A DNA stretch of 64,000 bases, from assembly GCA_014885115.2 (NCBI GenBank), contig WKLE02001195.1, positions 27,070-91,069 on the forward strand. Direction: 5' to 3'. The notes beneath the pieces were generated by a model. The model saw nothing but the letters and a program-made list of their open reading frames with translations, searched no databases and was not told the DNA's origin. The position numbers and the translations under genes were made by a program. Position 1 is the first letter of the stretch. Each line of letters begins with the position of its first letter. Source of the DNA: Asterionellopsis glacialis (Eukaryota > Bacillariophyta > Plagiogrammaphyceae > Rhaphoneidales > Asterionellopsidaceae). Shown in pieces: positions 20,991-30,519 of this stretch.

Positions 20991-21608
20991 CGTAACAAGA
21001 CAGTTGAGTTTAAGTTCTTTTTTTGAATGACAGCAACAACACAGTCCGCGGCGGAAGGGTTCGCATCTCCGCCCGATCTTTCTTGACCCCTCTGATAGAT
21101 CGTCCGACTTGGTCAGATTCAGAAAGACAATGTACCTGGTACAGTACAAAGTGAACGTCATATATCCTAATCACGTATCACTTGGCCGTAGTATGTACGA
21201 GTAGGAAAAAAGCGTGTATCAGACGGAAAAAATCTAAATGGAGGATTGTCGCAATAAGTTGCGCAAGTCGTTGCGTTCCCTGAAAATGCGTGTGTTCCAG
21301 TTAGGATGAAGTCCTAAAAAGCAATATCAAAGGGCAAAAGGAGGATTGGCGTTTTTGCTTGTCAAATCTCCCAACCTAATCCTTGTCGGTACATATTCAT
21401 GTTTTTTTTTGGCTCCAGACTTACTGAAATTATAAGGAAATATTCTGCCATGCATCTCGCTTGAAGGTAGTTTCAATGATACAACTAGTTTAAAGAATTG
21501 CGATACACAGCTGTTGATACTTTGTTTGCAACAATGAAAGCTCCAAGCACATTATTACCAACTCAAATTCCTTGCTGGGGTAATAGATCATAGCAAAAGT
21601 TTTTTTCC
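20991..21608. other. Intergenic with dispersed repeat copy B
   Basis: Promoter side of the reductase gene and 3' flank of the methyltransferase. Contains the repeat at 21449-21555. The word TACCTGGTACAG occurs near 21134. Confidence 0.5.
21449..21555. repeat. Dispersed repeat, copy B
   Basis: Same orientation and order of matching words as copy A at 14724-14828 (GGTAGTTTCAATGATACAAC, AATTGCGATA, AGCTGTTGAT, CTCCAAGC). It is diverged by substitutions and small indels, so it is an old element. Confidence 0.75.
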
Positions 21609-22514
21609 TCATTCCTTTCTTCGAGAAACATGCCATATTTCAATATCATCTACCGAAAATACAGGATCGTGTTGGTTTTGAGGGATGACATCAACTTGTA
21701 AGTTTCGTAACGCAGCTAACTCTTTGAATCGTTCTTTTGGGTTGAACTCTGGAAAGTATCGGTGCTCATAACTGATAATAGCTATTCCGTTATCGGAAAG
21801 TAATTCATCGATACCGTCTACCAACGGTCCAATAGGATAAAGTTTGGGAAGGACACAATCTGACACTAACACTATATCAAAAAGTCTTTTCCCTAATGAT
21901 CCATCACCCCACCAATAGTATTGTACATCAATCTCACAATTCCCTATCTTGGTCTTGCTACTTGATGACGGTTGTGTTTCCGTTGTTTGAGACGGAATTT
22001 GAGATTGCAATTTCTCCTGAGCATGTGCAATATTTTCTTGCGCAAGTTGAACAACTTTTGAACATCCATCTGTGCATATGCAGTGTGACGCTCCCAATAA
22101 AGCCGCGCCAATTGTTGTAATCCCTGTACCTGCACCAAGATCAACTAGTTTGATTTGGTTTTCCGTCCCTTGCCCTTGTAAAAATAAGGTTGGGTGACGT
22201 TCTAAATATTTCAATAATACCATTGATGCAGGCCAAACTGTGGCACCAGTGCCATAAGTTCCTTCGATTTCTCCACGTTGGACTTGCTTTACAGAGAATG
22301 AACAATGACGCATGTCGTCCTTAGTTTGACCCGATAATTTCATCGTCACTGGATATTGTTCAGCCTGTGAGTAGCGATTTCTCCAACCAGCAACAACTGC
22401 ATTCTTATTCAATTTCATCCTCGATGAAGAACCATTATCTAGAGCATCAAACAAAGCGCGAGCCGTAGGGTGTGGTTGAGCACGTGGATTCACTTGAGAT
22501 TGGGACGGTTCCAT
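21609..22514 (-). CDS. METTL21-like (methyltransferase 16 family) protein methyltransferase
   Basis: Single exon, 301 residues. A class I SAM-binding fold: GATVWPASMVLLKYL, then VDLGAGTGITTIGAALLGA (motif I, 124-131) and CTDG (acidic end of strand 2). FDIVLVSDCVLPKLY gives strand 4 and a DxxY-like catalytic-site motif, and IISYEHR matches the strand 5 to 6 region. This is the layout of the lysine methyltransferase family 16 (METTL21/METTL22 group), which trimethylate chaperones, eEF1A and similar cytosolic proteins. The target cannot be told here. The start at 22514 is the only ATG before the SAM domain with room for the N-terminal helix. It is divergent from the bestrophin gene. Confidence 0.8.
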   Translation of the reverse strand: MEPSQSQVNPRAQPHPTARALFDALDNGSSSRMKLNKNAVVAGWRNRYSQAEQYPVTMKLSGQTKDDMRHCSFSVKQVQRGEIEGTYGTGATVWPASMVLLKYLERHPTLFLQGQGTENQIKLVDLGAGTGITTIGAALLGASHCICTDGCSKVVQLAQENIAHAQEKLQSQIPSQTTETQPSSSSKTKIGNCEIDVQYYWWGDGSLGKRLFDIVLVSDCVLPKLYPIGPLVDGIDELLSDNGIAIISYEHRYFPEFNPKERFKELAALRNLQVDVIPQNQHDPVFSVDDIEIWHVSRRKE

Positions 22515-23192
22515 CTTGGATGCTTTCCCCGTCTTTGACTTCTTGCATAATGTAATAATGTGTCATTTTTTCTACAAAATCGAAATAGTATGGTCTTCGA
22601 TCTTTTTTCTTTTTTTTCATCGCCGCGAAATCGAATCTTTCCTTTTCGTTTTATGATGTGAAAACGAAACACGCGCGCTGTGGGAGGCGAAGGAAACAGG
22701 TGAGCAAGGTCACTCCTTCATAAGTCCTCTCTCTAGAGAGAGGTCTGGTTGGTCCTAGAGAGACCTTAGGTCCAAGTCCTACGTAGACTAGTACTACTCT
22801 CCTACAGAAAATGGATGGGTAGCCTACTTTCTACACTAGCTAAAAACTCTCTCTATGAGAAGTGATGCATACGCACTTCCGTTTCATCCACAAATAATAT
22901 GAAAACCTGTCATATTTGCATTGATGTTTTCTGGCTCGCTCTCTTTTAAATATATGTTCTCAATATGTTGTGAGACTACTGTCGTCCCATCATTATTTTG
23001 ATTTATTCCCCATCACCCATTTTTCATCCTATTCAACAACACCTTTGAAGTTCGAAGAGACTAAGTTGAAAAATTGAGGGCTCGCAACAACCTCCTTATC
23101 ATTCCTAATAGACAAGATATTATCACTTAAATCAAGAAAATTACCACGCGTCCATTGCATTCTCCCTTGTTGGACAATACGTTTTGTACATA
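22515..23192. other. Intergenic, divergent promoters
   Basis: Promoter region between the methyltransferase and bestrophin genes. Contains clustered CTAGAG words and a perfect 18-bp palindrome (separate entry). Confidence 0.5.
22726..22743. repeat. Perfect palindrome CCTCTCTCTAGAGAGAGG
   Basis: An 18-base perfect inverted repeat. It is followed at 22751-22765 by GGTCCTAGAGAGACC, a second near-palindrome. Could form a cruciform or bind a dimeric factor; function unknown. Confidence 0.8.
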
Positions 23193-24584
23193 ATGTTGTT
23201 GTTGCCAGCTCTCACAACAGTACTGCTTACATCAGGGACTGGTAAGCATCAACCTGCAATGATGGGTCAATCACCAGGGAGGCTCCCGTTTTCAATTTCA
23301 CGACAACAACGGCGCGGGGCGTCCTCTTTGCTACCACGTGGTATTGTTGCCCAACGTAATCTTTTGGATGGCGATGGTGTCCCTTCCAAACCAGGATGGA
23401 AAAGTGGGCGTTTAGATCGACTTACTGATTGGGCTGCTTCCAAGCAAGCCAACCGTGATGTTATTTGTCAATACGAACCGAGCAGTTCTTTTTTGTGGTT
23501 CCGTTGGAAAGGAACAGTTCTTAAATTAACCATCCGATCAGTGTTATTATCCATGCTTCTTGGATTAGCCGTTGATTGTACAGTTCGATCTCTTGCCGTT
23601 CAACGTTGGCCGCGATTTGCCGTTCCACCGTCGACAGATCCCATAGTTGCAGGTTTAGAAGGTCTTCGCAGACTTTGGGGATATCAATTCACGCTTGCTA
23701 CGTTCATCTTGACATTTTTCACCTCAGAAGCCTATGGTTATTGGCAAAAGGTTTACAATACCACTCGTGCTATTCAGGGTCGTATCAATGATATTTGTAT
23801 GCTAATCACAATGGCAGCTCAACGGGTCACTAACACTCAAAACAAACCTAATAAATACAGTCGCAAGGCAGAAAATTTGGTTCGATTGTGTTCAAGACTA
23901 ATTCGCGTGAGTCATATTTTTTTTTGGGCAGCAACACCTACAGCATCGAATGGATTAAGTGATTGTGATAAATTTATATCGGATACAGCAAACTGTCCTC
24001 TTCCTATCGATGATGAACACATTGGCCCGTTGTTACTAAGTCCGTATGGACTAAAGGCACTTGCTAACACGGGACAACTAACACAATCTGAAGTTGATGG
24101 GTTAAAACGTTCAGGTTTACCGCCACATGAATACCATTTGGTCTTGTTAACATGGGTTGGCATGCATGCGATGAATGGTTTGAAACAAGGAATTCTTGCT
24201 TGTGGTAATGGCTTTGAGGAGAATCTTTTGCGACAAATAACAGCTCTGAGGGGTGAATATTTTAATATCGATGACTTTCGGGCAGGACGGATGCCACTTG
24301 CCTATGTGCAATTAGTCCAGGTTTTAGTCGATTCATTGGTGTTTTTAGCACCATGTGCCCTCTATCCAGAACTTGGATTTTTATCCATTCCCCTTGCAGG
24401 ACTCATGACATTATTTTTCAAGGGTCTTATGGAACTGTCCAAATCATTTCTGGATCCCTTTGGGGTGGAAGGCTTTCCGGGTCAAAATATACGCGTGGAC
24501 GTACTAGTGTCAGAACTCAACTTTGGAGCAGGAAGTCGGTGGTTCCAAGCAGGTGAGAGACTGCCACTTCCACCTGAAGACTAG
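23193..24584 (+). CDS. Bestrophin-like anion channel
   Basis: Single exon; the first ATG of the frame is at 23193, giving 463 residues. The N-terminal MLLLPALTTVLLTSG may be a signal peptide, although no clear Phe motif follows. The core shows the bestrophin/RFP-TM family: a first helix pair around TIRSVLLSMLLGLAVDC, then LRRLWGYQFTLATFILTFFTSEAYGYWQKVYNTTRAIQGR, later helices LVQVLVDSLVFLAPCALYP and LSIPLAGLMTLFFKGLMEL, and the diagnostic DPFGVEG followed by NIRVDVLVSELN. Plant and algal relatives are thylakoid or plastid chloride or bicarbonate channels involved in photosynthesis; which membrane applies here is not shown. The typical acidic clamp after DPFG is replaced by VEGFPGQ, a deviation worth noting. 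Confidence 0.8.
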   Translation: MLLLPALTTVLLTSGTGKHQPAMMGQSPGRLPFSISRQQRRGASSLLPRGIVAQRNLLDGDGVPSKPGWKSGRLDRLTDWAASKQANRDVICQYEPSSSFLWFRWKGTVLKLTIRSVLLSMLLGLAVDCTVRSLAVQRWPRFAVPPSTDPIVAGLEGLRRLWGYQFTLATFILTFFTSEAYGYWQKVYNTTRAIQGRINDICMLITMAAQRVTNTQNKPNKYSRKAENLVRLCSRLIRVSHIFFWAATPTASNGLSDCDKFISDTANCPLPIDDEHIGPLLLSPYGLKALANTGQLTQSEVDGLKRSGLPPHEYHLVLLTWVGMHAMNGLKQGILACGNGFEENLLRQITALRGEYFNIDDFRAGRMPLAYVQLVQVLVDSLVFLAPCALYPELGFLSIPLAGLMTLFFKGLMELSKSFLDPFGVEGFPGQNIRVDVLVSELNFGAGSRWFQAGERLPLPPED

Positions 24585-24942
24585 CAGCAATCTTTTGAGA
24601 AACATAAAATTAATAGAAATAGGTTTTACTTCTGGCCTTTTCCTTTTGTTTCTACAATTTCAAATTTGAAAGGGGGTGGGCGCGCTAGGCTAGGAATAAC
24701 AACCCCTCTTCCTAGTGAAGTATACAGATTAAACAGCATTGAAAATCAGTAAACAATCATAATAACTTTTCTGTTATAATAATTTATAGTCACTACATAA
24801 CAACAGCAAAATCCATCCCATCTCCACTCAACTGTATAGATCCTTTCATCTTTTCCGTACCTTTGTTTATATTCTTGCATGATTGTTCGACATTAACCTC
24901 CCCCCTTTCACAATCATATTTCACTTTTCTCTTTTTAAAATT
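24585..24942. other. Intergenic between convergent genes
   Basis: 3' spacer of bestrophin and metacaspase genes, AT-rich, with poly(A)-signal-like AATAAT/TATAAT words near 24760-24780. No gene. Confidence 0.45.
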
Positions 24943-25878
24943 TTAATCAAATACTTTTCCAATCTTTTTGAACAATTTATTGAAATTGAAATCATCATCA
25001 ATAGACATATCAACATTACCAGAACCATCAGCCTTGAATGTGTAGGGTAAATCTAAAATCGTACCTGAATGACAACAATCCATCAAACATGTCAAGGTAA
25101 CACCCTCTTTCATGGGGTGTACCAATGTATCGAACAAATCATCATCGCGTATAATACCAGCAGTTTTATAATCTACAGGTATTAAAGTTTCATCTTTACC
25201 ATCTTCTTCCTCGCCATAATCATCATCACGTGTGGATCCACCATGTCCAGAATAATGACAAAAGACAGAATCACCTGCCTCCGATTCGTCCACTAATTTA
25301 CGATAGGCATTTAAAATATTTTCCTTGGTGGGCGGGTCATGTTCACCATCGTCCAAGAGTAAAGTAATATTTTCCTCTTCAAATCCGTGTACATCCATAA
25401 TGTATTCTTTCATATTTAAGGCATCATTGTGACAACCACTCAATACACCTGAATCATGTCCAACATAATTAATACCAATTAATAAGGCACGGCGTTTATC
25501 CGTGGCATCTTCTTTTTGAGATACTAAATGGAATGGTAATTCCATATCCATTAATCGACTAGAAGATAATTGGGGAATTTGTGTATACTCCCCCTCGGAT
25601 AAGATTTCTCTCATTTTGTCCAAGACTTCCACAAATGTTAAATCATCATCCAACTTTTTATGATCCGCATACAATACCTTGAGTAAGGCGGATGTGCATG
25701 CACCACCAGACCGTCCAGCTGGATCTGGCAACCCAAATGATTGAACATTCCATACATCTGCGGAAGTTTGAGAATCTTGACATCCAGAGATCATCCGCAC
25801 ATCCGCCGGTAACACAGCTGACTGTTGTTCGTCAAACTTTTCTTCAATTCTCTTTTTCATACGACTAAGGAAACCCAT
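24943..25878 (-). CDS. Type III metacaspase (p10 before p20)
   Basis: Single exon, 311 residues. Residues 26-115 are a p10-like domain (RMISGCQDSQTSADV, GRSGGACTSALLKVL), the part that normally follows p20. Residues 128-285 are p20: RRALLIGINYVG, then catalytic H212 in HYSGHGG and catalytic C269 in DCCHSGT. The swapped order defines type III metacaspases, known from algae with secondary plastids. They are calcium-dependent cysteine proteases cutting after Arg or Lys and are linked in diatoms to stress and programmed cell death. There is an acidic loop (YGEEEDGKDE) after the catalytic His. No signal peptide; the N-terminus is a short amphipathic basic helix. Cys268 next to the nucleophile could take part in redox control, as reported for a diatom homologue; here that is inference. 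Confidence 0.92.
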   Translation of the reverse strand: MGFLSRMKKRIEEKFDEQQSAVLPADVRMISGCQDSQTSADVWNVQSFGLPDPAGRSGGACTSALLKVLYADHKKLDDDLTFVEVLDKMREILSEGEYTQIPQLSSSRLMDMELPFHLVSQKEDATDKRRALLIGINYVGHDSGVLSGCHNDALNMKEYIMDVHGFEEENITLLLDDGEHDPPTKENILNAYRKLVDESEAGDSVFCHYSGHGGSTRDDDYGEEEDGKDETLIPVDYKTAGIIRDDDLFDTLVHPMKEGVTLTCLMDCCHSGTILDLPYTFKADGSGNVDMSIDDDFNFNKLFKKIGKVFD

Positions 25879-26614
25879 GGTGTTGTTGTAAGGATGGTTT
25901 CTAATTACTTACTGATGGACAATGTCTCTCTCTTGCAAATTAAATTGTCAGAGAGCAACCAAAGATTTGTGTGATGGATCTTGTGGAATCGGCGACCAGG
26001 GAAAAAAATCTTGAGCAAGGAGGACCCAGCATGAATCCTTGAGTTGAAGGAATTTCATACCAGATAGGCAAGACCTACCTACGTACTGGTAGGTAGGAAG
26101 GTAGACAATGAAAGCGAACCACACAGTATCAGCTGGCCGAAAGCGAATCACATTGAAAATGTCTTCTATTACCAGTTAAACAGATTTACAAAGTAAAATA
26201 GACATGTACTGACTATCCAGACGATTTCAAACGGTTAGTAAATAGGACTACTTTCCCGATGGAGCTGTCGACTCCTCTAGAGAGACGGTGGGTCATACGA
26301 TCGATACGACATTCATCTTGAAGACCAATCAATAATAACGGATGTTTAACGGCGTTCGCAAAACTAATCAAGATCAAAAAATCCCTGCCTTTGCTTTTGT
26401 TCTTTTGGTATCTATCTTGAGAAACGAGTGAGAAAAACCAAAATCAAGAAAGGGTGACATAAGACGACGACTAATCAATCGAGAGCAAAAGATCGATAGA
26501 CAAGACAAGAACACATTGGAGAATACAAGAATTTTTACACCAAGTCAAAACAAGAATACAGTAACAACAACAACAACTTAAATTCTAGAGTCTGCTACCA
26601 AAAAAACACACACC
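25879..26614. other. Intergenic, divergent promoters
   Basis: Region between the metacaspase and PNPOx-like genes. Contains a 24-base hairpin at 26074-26097 and a purine/A-rich 5' UTR-like stretch 26380-26614. No gene. Confidence 0.5.
26074..26097. repeat. Short hairpin, 9-bp stem
   Basis: CCTACCTAC and GTAGGTAGG separated by six bases form a perfect stem-loop about 200 bp upstream of the metacaspase start. Possible regulatory element; no function shown. Confidence 0.7.
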
Positions 26615-27793
26615 ATGATGAAAAGTAGTATGACATGTTTAGGAAGTAACAATTTAAGATTAGCAATACTTCGAGGCAGAGTTACATCTTTAGCAGCAAC
26701 GCCTCGTATCATTGATATAGCAACAAGGCATACCTCATATCCTACTACTTGCATTCGTCATTTTCATTCGCCCTACCATGTTCCTGACACCGGGAATAAC
26801 AAAAGGTTGTTTACAACAACAATATCAACAAAACAATCTATACCCGGAAAAGATCCATTATCACTCTTACAACAAGATGCTATAACACGTAAATTATGTA
26901 ATGATGATGGATATCGTCTCCCAGATGTACATTGGGTATTTTCCATAGCAATCAATGGCCATACTAATGACGACGCACAACAAGAAGAACCACCTAATCT
27001 TCGTACAGTTGGATTCCAACGTGTGACAAGTAATGGAATTGATTTTGTGATGAAACGTGGTGGACCCCTAGTAGAACAACTACTTCTTGGCGAAAACCAA
27101 AAGCCCTTGTCTATGCTATATATGCAAGGTAAATATAAACCAGGTGAAATTGTAACGCAGTGGCGTGGTGAAGGCAAATGTGAATCGTTACCATTGGAGG
27201 ATGAAATCATTACAAAAATTCCAATCTATACCATGACTGGTATGGTAGCTACCAAACGAACGGAAAAAGAACATCTAGATGATGGTTCTACTATTGCAGA
27301 CCACGAAACAGATGTAAGTTATTATTCCTTTCTTTACTTTACAAATATGTATGTGTGAATGCCTTCATTTGGTACCAAATATTATAAAAATCTCACGATA
27401 TTGTTTCCCCCTTTTTTTTGGCACCACCGACTGTACACACTCTTCCAACTACCTTACTCACAACTATCTCCACCATTGTCACCTACGACGACGACGATGA
27501 CGACATTTACAACCAACAAATGGAAATTATGGTATACATAGTCATATCGAATCATGATGGAACGCAAAACACATTTTACTCAAGTAACACAACAAACGCG
27601 TATGGAAATTGAAAATAACACAATATCATTTGATGAATTAAATGAATCCATTCAAGTATTAAGATTTCGTCCTACACGGATGGAATTGATGGAAGGTGGT
27701 CCATCAGAAATTTTATGGAATAGATGGGAATGGTTGTTACATTCTCAAGATGGTAATGATTGGAAGGATCCAAAACAACTTTTACCACATTAG
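26615..27793 (+). CDS. PNPOx-like (pyridoxamine-phosphate-oxidase fold) flavoprotein, two exons
   Basis: Exons 26615-27313 and 27542-27793 join in phase 0 across a GT-AG intron, giving 316 residues. The N-terminal 70 residues are rich in Arg, Ser and Thr with few acidic residues and look like a mitochondrial presequence. The core matches the split-barrel FMN-binding fold: NLRTVGFQRVTSNGIDFVMK, then PLSMLYMQGKYKPGEIVTQW and RGEGKCESL. The second exon gives LRFRPTRMELMEGGPSEILW and WNRWEWLLHS, corresponding to the C-terminal PxRxEfxxGxxxRlhdR...W region of pyridoxamine 5'-phosphate oxidase. The substrate-binding Arg/His of true PNPO (RLHDR) is replaced by EILWNR, so a related FMN protein rather than the vitamin B6 enzyme is possible. 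Confidence 0.65.
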
Positions 27794-28008
27794 TTTGTAA
27801 ACACTTTACTAGAAGAGGGAATTGATGATCGAACCAAATAATGTGTTGTATGTATATAGGTACTTTGATGAAGGAGTGTACACAGAAGAAATATGAAGAA
27901 GAGAAAAGAAAAAAAGTACAAATGCTCGAGTCATTGTAGGTATGTTTTCAAATTATTGATTAGCGTACCTCTCAAGAAAACAAAGACCTGATATAAATTA
28001 AAGATATT

Positions 28009-30519
28009 TCAAGGTGAAATGGCAATTGTGACCACACAATCGCTTGTGCTTCCCTTCCTATCTTGTGATTTGCCTTTATTACCATCATGGTTTGCTGTCT
28101 TCTTTCTCTTGTTCTTTTTGGCACCACGTGGAAGACGGAAATTGCGTTGTGGTATATGCGCTTGACCCTTCACAATGAAACCAAAGTGTTTCAAATCTTC
28201 TTCTACTTGTTGAGCTGATTTACTTACAAAAGCACATGGTGTTCCCGAAGAAAGGCATTTGGAAAGTCTCCATAAAATTTGTTTATTCTCTTCATGATAA
28301 CTAATTGTATTTTGACCCCAAGGTAAATTTGCTACCATGCAATCATAGCCACGTTGTGACTGTTGTTGCTGTTGCATTTCTTCTTGTCGTTGAAGACTTT
28401 GAGTAGCATCACATAGTTCAACCTTCCATGGTTTATGACAAGGGATATCGTTAGTTTCTATAAGTGCGTACTCCAAGTTGCGTTTTGTCCCAGCAACACA
28501 AAGTGGATTGATATCCCAACCTTCTGCCTGTATACCTTTTAATACTGCCAAGGCTAAGAATGTACCACTACCACATGTAGGATCAAGTAACGTAATTGTA
28601 TCCTTCCCATCGTCAACATGACCATCTTTGGTAGCATTATCAAGTAACAATAATGCTTGTTGCCGTTTCCGTTGCACCATATCAATCAGCAAATCAACTA
28701 CAATCTCCGCAATAGCAGGGTTGATTGCTGAACTGTATTGAAATGGTCGTTTTGCCCATACTTTGGCAAAATTATTGTTGTTGCTACTATCGTTGCTTTC
28801 GTAAGTTTGTAAAATACCGCTGCTCAAAAACGTCTTGTCCCCTTCCTTTCTTGTTTGTGAAGACAATGGAGAATGATCAATTTTTCGTACCAAAAATATA
28901 CCATGATCTGTTGAACCAGTATCAATAATCATCAAGATTTCGGATGCTAATTTTGGATTTAAAGCTGCTGGAGTTGGAAGCTGTTGGGATATGCAACACA
29001 TGAGAGATTTTGATGTGTAGTGGTGAGAAGAAGATCCTTCTTGAACGTTTTTCGAAGAAGCAGGGCTAGAATCCTTATTTTGCATTCGAATATAATCTAA
29101 AACCCAACCACCTGTGGAATGTGGAGGATGGTTCTTCTCAGTAGCATGCATTTTGAGTGGATTTGAGTTTTGTTTCTTTGTGTTGGTGTTGATAGTGACA
29201 TGATAATGTTGAATAGAATTATTTGTTTGTCCACCAGATTCATAATGAAAGTATCCATCAAAATAAGTTGTATCATGATTTGTCAATATATGGGTAAGCC
29301 ATATAGAATTATCAATAAACATTTCATCTAAAGGTATATCATACCAATTCTGAAACCAAACAGGCGTTATGTCATTATCACAAGAACTTTTCACAAGTTC
29401 ATGAATGTTTGGATCAATTTCAATCGATGACATGGACGATGATGAGCAAGTTTTTGCTTTTTCGGAGGTAGCAGTAGTGGTGGTTGGAGTTGTTCTTGTT
29501 GTTATAACATCGATACGAAAAACATGCATGAGCATAATTTCATGGTTGACATCATCATCAAATGTAAAGCTCAATTTCCCAATTTTATGCTTTGCCATGG
29601 TAGAGGAGGGTATTTTAATTCCTGCTTCTTCTTGCAGCTCTCGTGAAGCACATTCAGCATCCGATTCTACATGTACTACTTGGTTACCACTATCATCACT
29701 AGATTGATTATTGTTCTTTCCTGCAACGGATGTGTAAAACCCTTTTCCAAATCCACGATTTTTCATTCCCAATAATATCGGTCTTTGATTCTCCGTATTA
29801 CTGAGGTCTGCAACTACGACAAGTGAAAACTCTTTCATACCATCCTTCTTCTTCTTGGATGTTCGTTGTTGATATGGAACAGCTGACATGAAAGATTCCA
29901 AAGATTCGTGACATTTACCAAGTCTGGATGGTTCTATCCGCGTATTTTTAGTGAAGTAGGAATTTGATGTTCTAATATCCTCCATGGTTAGACTACTGCG
30001 CGATTGTCTCGTCGTTCTTGATGCTTCTAAAGCATTACTTTGTTTTTTGCTGTTTGCCATGTTTTGTATAAGATCTATGGGTGTTGCCCCATGTGCTATT
30101 ACTTGAGCAATCCATTCACAACGTTGACTTGCAGAAGATGGTGCTACTTTGGATGATGATGATTCTGTATTTGTATAATGATTGTTTATTGGATTGTTAT
30201 CAAATTGTAATAACATAGATCCAGTCGTAGCATCCATAAGTAGACGCTGACAGTCACCATGTTGAAATTTCATTTCAAGATATTGTAAATCGGCAAGTTT
30301 AAATGTTTCTGTTGTTTTAGCCAACCACGATGTCGATGGTGGTGGTCCGGTATTGCTATTGCCACCCTTACCATCATGATAATTGATGTTTGTCAAAGAA
30401 AAACCGCAAGTCTCATTTCCTTTGTTAGATAATAGAACCACCAATGCAACAATCAAGATAATAAGACTATTATTACCATATTGGGAGTACACAAATAATA
30501 ATGATATCAAACAAAACAT
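28009..30519 (-). CDS. MTH1-like Nudix hydrolase fused to a Trm11/RlmKL-type methyltransferase
   Basis: Single exon, 836 residues. Residues 17-31 form a hydrophobic segment near the N-terminus, possibly a signal anchor or organelle leader. Residues 230-440 are a Nudix domain closest in pattern to MTH1/NUDT1: FSLVVVADL, box residues RELQEEAGI (293-301), KIGKLSFTF, LMHVFRI, then PVWFQNWYDIPLDEMF and FDGYFHYE as in human MTH1's WF...IP...W and GYF. MTH1 removes 8-oxo-dGTP from nucleotide pools. The usual box glycine region before the glutamates is altered. Residues 585-836 are a class I methyltransferase: AINPAIAEIVVDLL, LDPTCGSGTFLALAVLKG (motif I 646-653), GWDINPLC, and VANLPWG (731-735) in place of NPPY, as in Trm11/THUMP-type RNA guanine or adenine methyltransferases. 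The combination is unusual. No intron supports a genuine fusion. Confidence 0.82.
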   Translation of the reverse strand: MFCLISLLFVYSQYGNNSLIILIVALVVLLSNKGNETCGFSLTNINYHDGKGGNSNTGPPPSTSWLAKTTETFKLADLQYLEMKFQHGDCQRLLMDATTGSMLLQFDNNPINNHYTNTESSSSKVAPSSASQRCEWIAQVIAHGATPIDLIQNMANSKKQSNALEASRTTRQSRSSLTMEDIRTSNSYFTKNTRIEPSRLGKCHESLESFMSAVPYQQRTSKKKKDGMKEFSLVVVADLSNTENQRPILLGMKNRGFGKGFYTSVAGKNNNQSSDDSGNQVVHVESDAECASRELQEEAGIKIPSSTMAKHKIGKLSFTFDDDVNHEIMLMHVFRIDVITTRTTPTTTTATSEKAKTCSSSSMSSIEIDPNIHELVKSSCDNDITPVWFQNWYDIPLDEMFIDNSIWLTHILTNHDTTYFDGYFHYESGGQTNNSIQHYHVTINTNTKKQNSNPLKMHATEKNHPPHSTGGWVLDYIRMQNKDSSPASSKNVQEGSSSHHYTSKSLMCCISQQLPTPAALNPKLASEILMIIDTGSTDHGIFLVRKIDHSPLSSQTRKEGDKTFLSSGILQTYESNDSSNNNNFAKVWAKRPFQYSSAINPAIAEIVVDLLIDMVQRKRQQALLLLDNATKDGHVDDGKDTITLLDPTCGSGTFLALAVLKGIQAEGWDINPLCVAGTKRNLEYALIETNDIPCHKPWKVELCDATQSLQRQEEMQQQQQSQRGYDCMVANLPWGQNTISYHEENKQILWRLSKCLSSGTPCAFVSKSAQQVEEDLKHFGFIVKGQAHIPQRNFRLPRGAKKNKRKKTANHDGNKGKSQDRKGSTSDCVVTIAISP

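Noticed and set aside
20991..21161. 57-residue N-terminal extension of the carbonyl reductase
   Set aside because: Cys-rich, no targeting features, and family proteins start at the position of Met 20990.
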